Shown: positions 43,463 through 52,168, counted from the stretch's first letter. The stretch: 64,000 nucleotides of DNA from Pseudomonas chlororaphis (GCF_001921865.1 NZ_MSCT01000010.1:62001-126000); one strand, 5' to 3'. Translations and numbers: made by a program. The notes: a model not told the origin generated them from the letters alone.

Positions 43463-44620
43463 TCAGTCGAGGATCAAGTGCGGCAGGAAGCGGCTGGAGT
43501 CCTTGGTGATCAGGCTGTCGTCTTCGCGCACGCCGATGCCGGCGGCCTGGTCGCCGATGACCCAGGAGCCGATCAGGGTGTAGCTGTCGCCGAAGCGCGG
43601 CAGCGGGGCGAAGGATTGCAGGATGTACGGCGCGTCGGTGTAGGGGCCGTCTGCCTTGACCACCTCGTCCTGCGGAGTGCGCAGCTCGATGTTGGCGCCC
43701 TCGCGGGAAAAGAACGGCTTGCGCACCCAGCCCTTGGGCACCGCGCGCTGCGGATGCGGGTCCAGGTGGGTTTCCAGCAGGTTCGGGTGGCCCGGGTGGG
43801 CTTCCCAGAGCAGCGGCAGGATGCCCTTGTTGGACAGGATGGATTTCCACGCCGGCTCGAAGAACTGCGTGTCGCTGGCGGCGATCGCCGCGCCGAAGGG
43901 TTCGTGGAAGATGAACTCCCAGGCGTGCAGCTTGAACAGGTGCGGGATCCAGCGGTCTTGCAGGTCGACGAAGCGCCCTTCGGCGGTGAGGCCGATGTCT
44001 TCCACGTCGATATGCCGCGACTCGATGCCGACCTTTTCCGCGATCAGGCGCAGGTAGTCGGTGGTGGCGCGGTCTTCCACCGAGTCCTTCATGGAGGCGA
44101 AGTAGAACGGGTGCTTGATCCCCAGTTGGGCGAAGGCCTGGTGCAGCCGGGTGTCGATGCTGTTGAACTGGTCGGCGTGGCGCGGCAGCAGGCCGCGCTC
44201 GATGTTCTGCTCCAGCCAGCCCCACTGGAACGCGGCGGTCTCGTAGAGGCTGGTGGGCGTGTCGTAGTTGAGCTCCAGCAGCTTGGCCGGGCCCTGGCCG
44301 TCGTAGGAAAAATCCAGGCGGCCGTAGAGGTGCGGGTGACCGTCGAGCCATGAAGTGCGGATCATGTCGTAGAAGGCCGGCGGGATGCTCAGGCGCTCCA
44401 GCAGCGCCTCGTCGCGCACCACCCGGTCCACCAGGTCCATGCACATCTCATGGATCTCGGTGGTCGGGTCTTCCAGGTCGTCCTCGATCTGCTTGAGGCT
44501 GAACTGGTAGTAGGCGCTTTCGTCCCAGTAGGCTTCGCCGTCGATGGTGTGGAACAGGAAGCCGAGTTTTTCCGCGGTCTGGCGCCAGTCCGGGCGTTCG
44601 TTGCAGAGGATTTTCTTCAT
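43463..44620 (-). CDS. yjfC: Glutathionylspermidine-synthase-like ATP-grasp enzyme (YjfC)
   Basis: A 385-residue ATP-grasp ligase of the glutathionylspermidine synthase C-terminal family. It has FSYDGQGPAKLLELNYDTPTS, the substrate/ATP segment with ELN, then FHEPFGAA, LWEAHPGHPNLLETH and the ATP-binding KPFFSREGANIEL. It lacks the amidase half present in full GspSA, as in E. coli YjfC/YgiC. It is the last gene of the yjfIJKLMC-type operon. The ligase substrate is unknown. Confidence 0.9.
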   Translation of the reverse strand: MKKILCNERPDWRQTAEKLGFLFHTIDGEAYWDESAYYQFSLKQIEDDLEDPTTEIHEMCMDLVDRVVRDEALLERLSIPPAFYDMIRTSWLDGHPHLYGRLDFSYDGQGPAKLLELNYDTPTSLYETAAFQWGWLEQNIERGLLPRHADQFNSIDTRLHQAFAQLGIKHPFYFASMKDSVEDRATTDYLRLIAEKVGIESRHIDVEDIGLTAEGRFVDLQDRWIPHLFKLHAWEFIFHEPFGAAIAASDTQFFEPAWKSILSNKGILPLLWEAHPGHPNLLETHLDPHPQRAVPKGWVRKPFFSREGANIELRTPQDEVVKADGPYTDAPYILQSFAPLPRFGDSYTLIGSWVIGDQAAGIGVREDDSLITKDSSRFLPHLILD

Positions 44621-44632
44621 CGCGCTGGCCCC

Positions 44633-45355
44633 TTAGCTGCTCGAGCGCCCCGAACCCCAGCCCTTGCTCGAACTCGAGCCGCCCCAGCCGCTGCGGGCGC
44701 TGGCCTGGCTGCCGAAGCCGCCGCGGGAGGTGGAGGAGGCCACGGACATCGGGCGCGTGGCGCTGGTCTTGAAACCGTTGCCCGATTGCGCCTGGCGCGA
44801 CTTGCTGAAGGTCGAGCCGCTGGCGATGCGCTGGTTGAGCGTCGAGTTGGCGTAGCCGCCGCGGTTGTCGCGGTAGCGGTAGACCGGCTCGGAGTAATAG
44901 TTGCGGTTGCCGCCGCTGAGCAGGTTGCCGATCAGCAGGCCGGTGAGCAGGCCGCTGTCGTTGCTGCTGAACGACGAGCTGCGGCCGGCCTCGGGGCTGA
45001 CCCCGGCGGCCGCCAGTTGCTCGCGGGTGAAGGCGCCCTGGGCGTTGATTTCAAAGCCGCCCAGCTTCGGCACGAACTTGCCGCTGGAGTCCATCTGGCA
45101 CCAGTTCTCGACGAAGTCGGCGTCGCAATCGGCCTGGTTATCGTAGACCGGCGCCTGGGCGCGGTGCTCGGCCATGGCCTTGATATAGGCATCGGAGCAG
45201 ATGTCCACGGCGATCTTGCCGTCCACGCATTCCTGCACCGACTGGAAGTTGAATTTCTGCTGGACCGCCAGGGTCTCCGGCTCCGAGTTGCAGCCCGAGA
45301 CTGCCAGCGCCACCGAGGCGGCCAGGGAGAGCTGAACGTATTGGCTTCGTTTCAT
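44633..45355 (-). CDS. yjfM: DUF1190 lipoprotein (YjfM-like)
   Basis: A 240-residue lipoprotein. The signal peptide ends in a lipobox LAVSGC, giving Cys22 as the lipidated residue. The DUF1190 body has cysteines in ECVDGK, DICSDAY, ADCDADF and WCQMDS. The C-terminal third is low-complexity, Ser/Gly/Arg-rich and ends SSKGWGSGRSSS, typical of YgiB/YjfM. It sits 12 bases from the YjfC gene and matches the gene order of the E. coli yjf operon. Confidence 0.88.
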   Translation of the reverse strand: MKRSQYVQLSLAASVALAVSGCNSEPETLAVQQKFNFQSVQECVDGKIAVDICSDAYIKAMAEHRAQAPVYDNQADCDADFVENWCQMDSSGKFVPKLGGFEINAQGAFTREQLAAAGVSPEAGRSSSFSSNDSGLLTGLLIGNLLSGGNRNYYSEPVYRYRDNRGGYANSTLNQRIASGSTFSKSRQAQSGNGFKTSATRPMSVASSTSRGGFGSQASARSGWGGSSSSKGWGSGRSSS

Positions 45356-45375
45356 CGAGGGCTCCGTACGGTCGA

Positions 45376-45804
45376 TCAGTTCTGCGAAGGGGTCATGCAG
45401 GCGGCGTTGAGCAGGCCGACGCTGATGGCCACGGCGGCGACATAGATGCCGGCGGCGATTTCGCCGTTGCGGATGCGTTGCGAGGTGCCCTTGAGCACCA
45501 GGCTGGTCATCAGGAACGCCAGCAGTTGCACCACGGCGGCGATCAGCGCCCAGACGGCGAAGTCCAGCAGGCTGACGGAGTAGGCGATGACGTTGCTGGC
45601 CGGGATCGCGAAACCGATGATCGCGCCGCCCAGGGCGATGGCCGCGGCGATGTTGCCGTCGCGGATCAGCTCGAACTCCTTGTGCGGGGTCATGCGGGTG
45701 TAGACGAACTGGAACAGGGCGAACAGCACGGCCGCGCCGAGGATATAGGTCAGGAACCCGACCACGGCGAATTTGTTCAGGGAAATCGAGAGGGCTTCAA
45801 GCAT
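45376..45804 (-). CDS. yjfL: DUF350 membrane protein (YjfL-like)
   Basis: A 142-residue inner-membrane protein with four hydrophobic segments. The DUF350 pattern is visible: NFAVVGFLTYILGA-like start, GGAIIGFAIPASNVIAYS in the middle and NGEIAAGIYVAAVAISVGLLNAACM at the end. It belongs to a conserved group with PspA, DUF2170 and DUF2491 proteins, thought to monitor membrane integrity. Confidence 0.9.
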   Translation of the reverse strand: MLEALSISLNKFAVVGFLTYILGAAVLFALFQFVYTRMTPHKEFELIRDGNIAAAIALGGAIIGFAIPASNVIAYSVSLLDFAVWALIAAVVQLLAFLMTSLVLKGTSQRIRNGEIAAGIYVAAVAISVGLLNAACMTPSQN

Positions 45805-45819
45805 GGGGTCGGGTCCTTG

Positions 45820-46470
45820 TCAGAGGGTGTGCAGGTCGGTCATGTACAGGGAAATGCCCAGGGAGGTCACCAGGCTGACGCTGCCGTCGGCGTACTGCTC
45901 CACGGAAAACAGCAGGAACTCGCGGCGCTGGGTCAGGCCGGTGTCGCGGGCGTAGAGCATCGAGTGGCTGTCGAAGGCGAAGGTCTCGTCGGGTTTGGAG
46001 ACTTGCTCGCGCAGTGGCACCAGCTCGGTCTGCCCGGCTTCGGTGCCCCATTCGCGCTGGTATTCGACGCCGTCGAGGCTGTAGGTGGGGCGGCCGATCA
46101 GGCTGTCGGGGCCCGCCAGGCGCCGCAGCTCGGCTTCGCTGTTGAGGGCCTGGTTGCTCAGGTAGTTGAACAGGATGATCGATTTGACTTCGCCGTCGAT
46201 GCCGCCGCCGGTGTGCACCTGCAACCAGTAGTCTTCGTCGTCCAGGTAGTAGCGCGACAGCCATTCGGACTGGCCCAGGTCCACCAGGCCTTCGCTGTAG
46301 ATCGACTGGTCGCCGGGGATCGCCACGGCGCTGTTGCCGTCGAGCAGCAGCTTGAGGCTGGCGTCGAAACGGATGCTCGCGCCCATGCTCAGGCCCAGCG
46401 GCCCGGTGGCGAAAGTCGTGCCGGTGGCGGTTGGGGCCTGCAACCCCAGAAAGCGTTTAAACCATCCCAT
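45820..46470 (-). CDS. yjfK: DUF2491 protein (YjfK-like)
   Basis: A 216-residue protein: MGWFKRFLGLQ amphipathic start, then strand-rich DUF2491 with WLSRYYLDDEDYWLQVHTG, SIILFNYLSNQ and a late FLLFSVEQYADGS. The start codon lies inside the end of the ion-channel gene (14-base overlap), so they are translated together. Cytosolic, function unknown; part of the yjf group. Confidence 0.87.
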   Translation of the reverse strand: MGWFKRFLGLQAPTATGTTFATGPLGLSMGASIRFDASLKLLLDGNSAVAIPGDQSIYSEGLVDLGQSEWLSRYYLDDEDYWLQVHTGGGIDGEVKSIILFNYLSNQALNSEAELRRLAGPDSLIGRPTYSLDGVEYQREWGTEAGQTELVPLREQVSKPDETFAFDSHSMLYARDTGLTQRREFLLFSVEQYADGSVSLVTSLGISLYMTDLHTL

Positions 46471-47491
46471 TGGCAATGTCCTTGAGGCGGGTGGAAGCAA
46501 TGTAGAAAAGTTCGCCGCCGCGCACCTGCGTGTCGCCGTGCGGGTTGATCCGCGGCTGCTGCGTGCCCGGGGCGCGGTAGCCGATCAGGGTGGCGTTGTG
46601 CTCGTTCTTGAGGCGAACGTAGAGCTCGGCGAAGCTGCCCTCGTAAGTCTCGGGCAGGCGCATGACGTATTGGGTGGCGCCTTCGCCGACGCACAGCAAT
46701 TCGTTGATCACCATCGAGGAACCCGGGTCCTGGGAGGAGCGCACGAGCATTTCGATGGCCATGCTCGAGGTGCACTCCAGCTTCGGCGCGTAGGAGGCGG
46801 CGAGGGCGGCGATCTCGCTGTCGTTGAAGTGGGCGACCACGTGCCCGGCCGGGTTCAGCTGGTTGATCGCCAGCACGCTGGCCAGGGTCAGGTCGTCGGA
46901 GCGGGTGCGTACCAGCACGCGCTCGGCGCCGGGCACGCCGGCGCGCAGCAACAGGGCCGCGGAAGACAGGCTTTCGCCGCGCACGAACGCGGCCTGGCCC
47001 TGCATCGGGTTCTCGTCGAGGGTGGCGTCGCAGATGACGATCAGGTTGTCGTTGGAGGTTTCGTCCTGCAGGAGCAATTCGATCACCCGTTCGCTGGACG
47101 CGCCTTCCCAGCCGACCAGCACGGTATGCCCGGTCTTGCCGGTGAAGTCGCCTTTGCCTTTCATGCCTTTTCTCCAAACGTCGATGACGCTGCTGGTGGT
47201 CTTGCCGATGGCCGCGGTCAGCAGCGCGATGCCGCCGAGCATCACCCACACGGCCACGAACACCCGGCCGGCGGCGGATTGCGGCGACAGGTCGCCGTAG
47301 CCCACGGTCAGGGTGGTGGTGAAATAGAAATAGATGAAGGTCGCGGGCGCGGTGAGCTGCCGTTCGCCCAGGACCAGCAGGCCGAGGTAGGAAATCGCCC
47401 CATGGGCGCCGAGGGCCATGGCCAGGCCCATCCAGCCGAAGCGCTGGAAGAAGGTCGCGGTGTACGCCCGGAGCAAGATGAAAATCGACAT
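46457..47491 (-). CDS. Potassium channel with RCK/TrkA-N domains
   Basis: A 344-residue ion channel. Two transmembrane helices flank the selectivity filter TLTVGYGDLSP (TVGYG) at about residues 60-70, followed by a cytosolic RCK/TrkA-N domain: GHTVLVGWEGASSERVIEL, the nucleotide-binding segment, and a second related half to the end. It gates K+ in response to a nucleotide or ion ligand. It is absent from the E. coli yjf operon, so its insertion here couples K+ efflux to the PspA-type membrane stress module. ATG 47491 is chosen; a longer frame upstream has no similarity. Confidence 0.93.
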   Translation of the reverse strand: MSIFILLRAYTATFFQRFGWMGLAMALGAHGAISYLGLLVLGERQLTAPATFIYFYFTTTLTVGYGDLSPQSAAGRVFVAVWVMLGGIALLTAAIGKTTSSVIDVWRKGMKGKGDFTGKTGHTVLVGWEGASSERVIELLLQDETSNDNLIVICDATLDENPMQGQAAFVRGESLSSAALLLRAGVPGAERVLVRTRSDDLTLASVLAINQLNPAGHVVAHFNDSEIAALAASYAPKLECTSSMAIEMLVRSSQDPGSSMVINELLCVGEGATQYVMRLPETYEGSFAELYVRLKNEHNATLIGYRAPGTQQPRINPHGDTQVRGGELFYIASTRLKDIANGMV

Positions 47492-47562
47492 CGAATCCCT
47501 GATTTCCTGATGAGCTGATCTATCCGTGAGTCGGCATGCGCAGGGCCCTGGCGGGGCGTGCG

Positions 47563-48129
47563 TCATGGCCGCGCGGCATTAGACATCGGCTTGGCGCCGG
47601 TTAAAAGCATTTTTGCCGCGACGAACCCGGCGAACGCCCCGGCGATGTGCCCCTCGAAGGACACCCCGGCCCGCGGCAGGAAACCCAGCACCAGGCCGGA
47701 ATACAGGAACAGCGTGACACCGGCGGCCAGCAGGTTGCCCCAGCTGCGCAGCAGCCAGGCCCGGGTGAGGATGTAGGCCCACAGGCCGAAGACCCAGCTG
47801 CTGGCGCCCACGTGAATGCCGCGAAAGCCGAACAGCCAGACCAGCGCGCCGCCGAGCAGGATGACGATCAGGCTGACCGCCACGAAGCGCCGCTGGCCTT
47901 CGGCGATCACCATTGCGCCGAGGATCAGGAACGGCACCAGGTTGGCCGTCAGGTGGGTAAAGGAGCCGTGGAGAAAAGGCGAGGCGAGGATGCCCGGCAC
48001 ACCCTGCAGGGTGCGCGGGATCAGGCCGAAGACGTTCAGGCTGTAGCCGCTCAGGCTGTTGAGCACCTGGATTGCGATCATCGCCAGGGCCAGGCCGGCG
48101 AGCGTCTTGAAGCCGTTTGCAACTGCCAT
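47563..48129 (-). CDS. Rhomboid intramembrane serine protease
   Basis: A 188-residue rhomboid with six hydrophobic segments. The oxyanion-type HLTAN is at about 59-63, the catalytic Ser in GASS (residue 110) lies in VGASSWVFG, and the catalytic His161 lies in FEGHIAGAFAGF. It cleaves single-span membrane proteins within the bilayer. It is encoded between the PspA-like gene and the channel, separated from the former by a repeat unit. Its place in the yjf-type operon suggests a role in membrane stress. Confidence 0.9.
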   Translation of the reverse strand: MAVANGFKTLAGLALAMIAIQVLNSLSGYSLNVFGLIPRTLQGVPGILASPFLHGSFTHLTANLVPFLILGAMVIAEGQRRFVAVSLIVILLGGALVWLFGFRGIHVGASSWVFGLWAYILTRAWLLRSWGNLLAAGVTLFLYSGLVLGFLPRAGVSFEGHIAGAFAGFVAAKMLLTGAKPMSNAARP

Positions 48130-48173
48130 CGGGGCCCTCCAGGAGGCCGGAAAAGTGCCGGATGCAGATGTAG

Positions 48174-48303
48174 CCGCTGGCGAAGCCTGCGCTCGACTGC
48201 GCAGCAGTCGCAAAACCTGAACCTGCGGTCTTTCTGAACTACCGTGTCGTTTGGTTTTACGCCGGCTGCGCCGCCGCACGCAGCCTGCGGCAGCGGCTAC
48301 AGG
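48174..48303. repeat. GTAGCCGCTG-type repeat unit inside the operon
   Basis: TGTAGCCGCTGGCGAAGCC at the left and GCCTGCGGCAGCGGCTACAGG at the right are inverted ends of the same repeat family as 27029-27565 and 28103-28250. It separates the rhomboid and PspA-like genes within an otherwise compact operon and may attenuate or stabilise the transcript. Confidence 0.75.
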
Positions 48304-48310
48304 GCGGCGT

Positions 48311-49012
48311 TTACTCGGCCGACTTTTGTTTCTTCAGGCGTTCGAGAATGGCGTTGGCGCTGCCATGGTCGGGCACGATGTTGGCTTCGCGCAGGCGGCG
48401 TTCCAGATCGTTGCCGTTGCTTGCGTCAGCCAGTTGCTCCTGGGCGTCCATTTCCGCCGCGCGCTGGTCTTGCTTGGCTTGCAGGCGGTTCAGGGTGTTG
48501 ACCGCGGTTTCCAGCTTGCCGTTGGCGCCGCCGCTGGCGATCGAGGCGCTGACCTGGGCCTTCTGCACGCTTTCGCGGGCCTTGGCCATGTCCACTTGCT
48601 GGCGCAGGCTGCGGATGCGGGCCTCGGCCTTGCCGATGTCCTTGCGCATTTTCTCGGCGTAGGTGCCGAACTCGCTGGACTGCTTCTGTTCCGCTTCCAG
48701 GCCGGTGGTCAGGGTCGAGATGGCTTCGGCGACTTCCAGGGCCAGGTCTTCGCGGTTGGCTTGCAGGGCGGCCACGGCCTTGGATTCCAGGTCGGCGATC
48801 TTGGCGGTGAATTCGCTCACCCGCTCCGACGACAGCTTGTGCTTGGCCATGATGGTGACCAGCTCGCGCTTGGCGTTGGAGAGGGCGTTGTCGGCGTCGC
48901 GGATTTCCTGATCGAGAATGCGCAGGGCCTGCTGGTCGGCGATGGCTTCGCCGACTTCGTTGGCGCCGCCGCGCAGGGCGGTGAACAGTTTGTTCCAGAT
49001 GGACTGGGTCAT
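48311..49012 (-). CDS. yjfJ: PspA/IM30-family protein (YjfJ-like)
   Basis: A 233-residue, almost fully helical, coiled-coil protein of the PspA/IM30 (ESCRT-III-like) family. The start is a basic amphipathic helix (TQSIWNKLFTALRGG) for membrane binding, followed by heptad-rich segments (ALRILDQEIRDADNALSNAKRELV and EARIRSLRQQVDMAKARESVQKA). It binds and stabilises the inner membrane under stress. It is the second gene of the yjf operon, 26 bases after yjfI. Confidence 0.93.
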   Translation of the reverse strand: MTQSIWNKLFTALRGGANEVGEAIADQQALRILDQEIRDADNALSNAKRELVTIMAKHKLSSERVSEFTAKIADLESKAVAALQANREDLALEVAEAISTLTTGLEAEQKQSSEFGTYAEKMRKDIGKAEARIRSLRQQVDMAKARESVQKAQVSASIASGGANGKLETAVNTLNRLQAKQDQRAAEMDAQEQLADASNGNDLERRLREANIVPDHGSANAILERLKKQKSAE

Positions 49013-49038
49013 GTGGGTGTACTCCGTATTCTCGGCAA

Positions 49039-49734
49039 TCAGTTGAAGAAGCTTTCGAAGGCTTCGGTGGCGCGCTGGACGTTGTCCACCAGGGTCTTGA
49101 TCTCGGTGACCACGTTGGTCAGGTTGGAACCCGAGCTCAGGGCGCCGAACATGTTGTAGACGGTCTGGCCGTTGGGCATGGACTCGATGCCGATCGAGGA
49201 GAGGGGGAACATCTCCCGGCTGCGCAAGACCGCGTCGTTGAAACGGGCGACGTCGTTGATCGACTCCAGGTCCACCAGCACGGTGTCGACGATGATCTGC
49301 TCGCCGACCACCGCGATGTAGATCGGCAGGCCGCCGAACTCGTGCATGTCCAGCTTGATGCTTTGCTCGGCGCCCTGGATCAGGGTCAGGCCGATTTCGT
49401 TCGAGGCCACGTCGTCCAGGGCCTGCAAGGCGCTGAAGAGGCGGTCGATGGTCCAGTTCTCACCTGCAATCATGTCGGTCTCCAATACCGGTGCGCCGCC
49501 GATCAGCGGTTGGCGCAGCTTCTTCTCGATGTGCTTGAGCACGCTCCGGTTTTCCGGAAGCACCCAGGTTTCGTGTTTCACATAACCAGCGGCACTCAGG
49601 CCCGCGCGCATCTGTTTCATGTAGAAGCTCGAGGGTTTCTTGCCTGCTGCCTTGTTGCTGGAGCGCTCTCCTTGGCGACTCTCTGAGGAAGCCCGCGGGT
49701 CAGCAGGCTGACTGGCCGGGAGGGTCTTTTTCAT
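49039..49734 (-). CDS. yjfI: DUF2170 protein (YjfI-like)
   Basis: A 231-residue protein. A basic, Ser/Lys-rich N-terminus (about 1-50) precedes the DUF2170 domain, which includes WTIDRLFSALQALDDV, IYIAVVGEQIIVDTVLV and SREMFPLSSIGIES. It is the first gene of the yjf operon. The ATG at 49734 is chosen; an upstream in-frame extension carries the palindromes described below and is probably leader. Function unknown; always linked to PspA-type genes. Confidence 0.88.
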   Translation of the reverse strand: MKKTLPASQPADPRASSESRQGERSSNKAAGKKPSSFYMKQMRAGLSAAGYVKHETWVLPENRSVLKHIEKKLRQPLIGGAPVLETDMIAGENWTIDRLFSALQALDDVASNEIGLTLIQGAEQSIKLDMHEFGGLPIYIAVVGEQIIVDTVLVDLESINDVARFNDAVLRSREMFPLSSIGIESMPNGQTVYNMFGALSSGSNLTNVVTEIKTLVDNVQRATEAFESFFN

Positions 49735-49757
49735 GGGGTGACTCCGTTGTTCACGTA

Positions 49758-49812
49758 TCACGCGTGAGAACATTACAGGGTGATTTATCGGTCTGCAATC
49801 ACTCACGCGTGA
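49758..49812. promoter_or_regulatory. Two TCACGCGTGA palindromes upstream of the yjf operon
   Basis: The perfect 10-base palindrome TCACGCGTGA occurs at 49758-49767 and 49803-49812, 45 bases apart, 24-78 bases before the yjfI start. Both copies are flanked by TAT/ATA on one side, in opposite orientation. This fits a pair of operator half-arrays for a homodimeric regulator. Confidence 0.65.
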
Positions 49813-49896
49813 TATTTTCATGACGGCTTCGGGTCGTAGGCAGGCAGGGCGGCGTGCTGCCATGGATAAGCCTCGAGGCTACAACCCGCGGGACTC

Positions 49897-50340
49897 TCAG
49901 TGCAAAATCGCCAGCCGCAGACGCAGGCGCGCGACCTGGTTCGCTTGTTCCTGGCGTTCCGCCGGGCTCAGCGTTCGCTCGGCGTATTCGCGGCTGACAA
50001 ACAGGATTGCGTCGTTGCCGTCGGGTTCGTTCGGGTAGTGCGGATGCTCGGCTATCTCTTGCAGCAGTTCGCGGGTCACCGCCACCACGTGAAAGTGCAC
50101 GCTGAAGCCGCTGGAGAAACCGAGCTTGTAGAACACCACTTTATGCGGCTCGTACTCCAGTCGCAGCAGGCGCTCGCTCAGCGCCAGGACTTCGCCCAGC
50201 GCGCTCAGTGCCGGTGGCGGGAGCTCGGCGAGGTCGCTGGCCGGGGCCCGGGAGGCGACGATCAGGCTGCCCGGATGACGCGCATCGCGGCGATAACTGA
50301 GTTGCCAGTGTTCGGTATCCAGCAGGTTCATTGAATCCAT
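49897..50340 (-). CDS. HIT-like protein with incomplete histidine triad
   Basis: A 147-residue protein of the HIT fold. The strand-turn GFSSGFSVHFHVVAV aligns with the HIT active site, but the third position of the H-x-H-x-H triad is not His, so catalytic ability is doubtful. Upstream YRRDARHPGSLIVASR and LLRLEYEPHKVVFYKLGF match HIT core strands. Start ATG 50340 has GGAG nine bases upstream; ATG 50331 is an alternative. Confidence 0.75.
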   Translation of the reverse strand: MDSMNLLDTEHWQLSYRRDARHPGSLIVASRAPASDLAELPPPALSALGEVLALSERLLRLEYEPHKVVFYKLGFSSGFSVHFHVVAVTRELLQEIAEHPHYPNEPDGNDAILFVSREYAERTLSPAERQEQANQVARLRLRLAILH

Positions 50341-50385
50341 GTCGTGGGGACTCCCTGGTCAATGGACGCGGCGTTGCCGCCGCGC

Positions 50386-50886
50386 TCAGGCGCTGTCGCC
50401 AGCGCGAAAGCCATACAGGATACAGGGATAACCGTCGGCGTTGGCCGGCTGGCAACTGAAGGCGCCGTTGCTGAGCGGGGGAATCACCCGGCCCCAGAAC
50501 TCCCGGGCGGGCCGGTTGGCCTCCAGATGCATGACCTGCCATTGGCCCGGCGTGGCGGCGAGCAGTTGGCGCAGCGCTTGCCTGCCGATGCCCCGGCCGC
50601 GGAACCGGCGGCTGATAAACCAGTAGCCGAGGTTGTACTGCGCTTCGGCCAGCCGCACCTTGTCGTCCACCGTGGCGAAGCCGGCCAGTTCGCCATCGAC
50701 GCGGATCAGGTAAGGGCGGGTGGCCGCCTGGCGCCAGTATTCGAGCAGCGGCTGGAGCGGGAACAGGCCGTGGCGGCCGAGGGTGATCGGCAGCCATTCG
50801 CTGAGTTCGTAGAGGTAGAACTGCATCAGGTTTTCCAGGCATTCCAGCTCATCGCGCTGGGCCGGGTGCAGTTCGACCAGGTTCAT
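50386..50886 (-). CDS. GNAT acetyltransferase
   Basis: A 166-residue GNAT acetyltransferase. The acetyl-CoA-binding motif A is ISRRFRGRGIGRQALRQLL (R/Q-x-x-G-x-G/A) near residue 95-113, followed by VMHLEANRPAREFWGRV, where the family's Asn and Tyr/Phe lie. Its start overlaps the previous gene's stop as ATGA. The substrate is unknown. Confidence 0.88.
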   Translation of the reverse strand: MNLVELHPAQRDELECLENLMQFYLYELSEWLPITLGRHGLFPLQPLLEYWRQAATRPYLIRVDGELAGFATVDDKVRLAEAQYNLGYWFISRRFRGRGIGRQALRQLLAATPGQWQVMHLEANRPAREFWGRVIPPLSNGAFSCQPANADGYPCILYGFRAGDSA

Positions 50887-51461
50887 GGTTGCGGGCTGCG
50901 CAAGGCGGCGAAATAGCGTTCGGCGTCGAGGCTGTACAGCAGGCTCGGGGCCAGGTCCGGGAAGTCCTCCAGTTCGCCGTCGCGGGTCAGGCCCAGGCGT
51001 TCCAGGGCACGGCGCGATGGCAGGTTGTCGGGGCGCACCAGGCCGATCACCTGCGGCGCGTGCAACCCGTGGAACGCCAGGTGCAGCGCGGCGTTGGCCA
51101 TTTCGTTGGCGTAGCCCCGGCCCCAGGCGTCGACGGCGAAACGAAAGTACAGGTTGAGTCCGCGGCGCTCGCCGAAACGGCCCTGCATGATGCCGCCGAA
51201 GCCCAGCGCCCGTTCGGGTTGCGCCCGCTCGCAAACCAGCCAGTAGCCGAAACCCTGTTCCTGCCAGTGTTGAATCCAGCCTTGCAGCTTGTGCCGGATA
51301 CCGTCGCGGCTGTCCGGGCCGGCTGGGTTGTAGCGCTGGGTCCGTGGGTCGCCGTGGATCGACTGGGCGATCTCCAGGTCATCGGCCGTCGGTGCCCGCA
51401 ACAGCAGGCGGGCGGTCAGGGTCGAGGGATGGGCGAGGGCGTCGGGCACTGCATCGGGCAT
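50883..51461 (-). CDS. RimJ/RimL-type GNAT acetyltransferase
   Basis: A 192-residue acetyltransferase of the RimJ/RimL branch. TARLLLRAPTADDLE opens the fold, WGRGYANEMANAALHLAFHGLHAPQV is motif A with the acetyl-CoA loop, and NLPSRRALERLGL is the characteristic NxxSxxxxxKxGF-like end. Two GNAT genes in a row, coupled by ATGA, suggest one operon. The acceptor could be a protein N-terminus or a small amine. Confidence 0.9.
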   Translation of the reverse strand: MPDAVPDALAHPSTLTARLLLRAPTADDLEIAQSIHGDPRTQRYNPAGPDSRDGIRHKLQGWIQHWQEQGFGYWLVCERAQPERALGFGGIMQGRFGERRGLNLYFRFAVDAWGRGYANEMANAALHLAFHGLHAPQVIGLVRPDNLPSRRALERLGLTRDGELEDFPDLAPSLLYSLDAERYFAALRSPQP

Positions 51462-51566
51462 GGCATCGATCCGTCAATCGAGGGGGTATTTTTCTTCAAT
51501 ACAGGGTCGGGGCCGCGCACCTAGTGTGGTCGCCGGACTCTCCGATTGATCCTTTGAAGGTGTGTG

Positions 51567-52154
51567 ATGAGCGTAGTGTTTTCCATGGCGGCCTTCGCGC
51601 TAGCCTCTTCGATTACCCCCGGCCCGGTCAATATCGTGGCCTTGAGTTCCGGCGCGCAGTTCGGCTTTCGCGCCAGCCTGCGGCATGTCGGCGGCGCGAC
51701 CCTGGGGTTTGTGCTGTTGCTGGTGTTGATCGGCCTGGGGCTACACGAGCTGTTGCGCCTGTGGCCGGCGCTGACCCGGGGCATCCAGCTGTTCGGGGTG
51801 GCCTTCCTGTTGTTCATGGCCTGGAAACTGGCGCGGGACGACGGCCGCCTGGGCAGCGACGACCACGCCAGGGCGCCCTCGGCCTGGTACGGCGCGCTCA
51901 TGCAATGGCTCAACCCCAAGGCCTGGCTGGCCTGCGTCGCCGGCATGGGGGCGTTTGCCGCCAACGGCGAGGCGCTGCTGGTGTGGCAGTTCGCGCTGGT
52001 GTACTTCGTGATCTGCTACCTGTCGATTGCCTGCTGGGCCTACGCCGGGACCTTTCTGCGCCAGTACTTGAGCAACCCGAAGGGCATGCGCCTGTTCAAC
52101 CGCAGCATGGCGGCGCTGTTGGCGGCGAGTGCGGTGTATCTGTTGTTGCCCTGA
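51567..52154 (+). CDS. LysE family amino acid exporter
   Basis: A 195-residue exporter with about five hydrophobic segments and the LysE signature ASSITPGPVNIVALSSGAQFGF near the start. LMQWLNPKAWLACVAGMGAF is the central motif. GTG 51564 and ATG 51567 overlap in frame; ATG is used with GAAGG upstream. An AraC regulator is convergent and next to it, so it may be controlled by it. Confidence 0.9.
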   Translation: MSVVFSMAAFALASSITPGPVNIVALSSGAQFGFRASLRHVGGATLGFVLLLVLIGLGLHELLRLWPALTRGIQLFGVAFLLFMAWKLARDDGRLGSDDHARAPSAWYGALMQWLNPKAWLACVAGMGAFAANGEALLVWQFALVYFVICYLSIACWAYAGTFLRQYLSNPKGMRLFNRSMAALLAASAVYLLLP

Positions 52155-52168
52155 GTCGGCGTTGGCTT

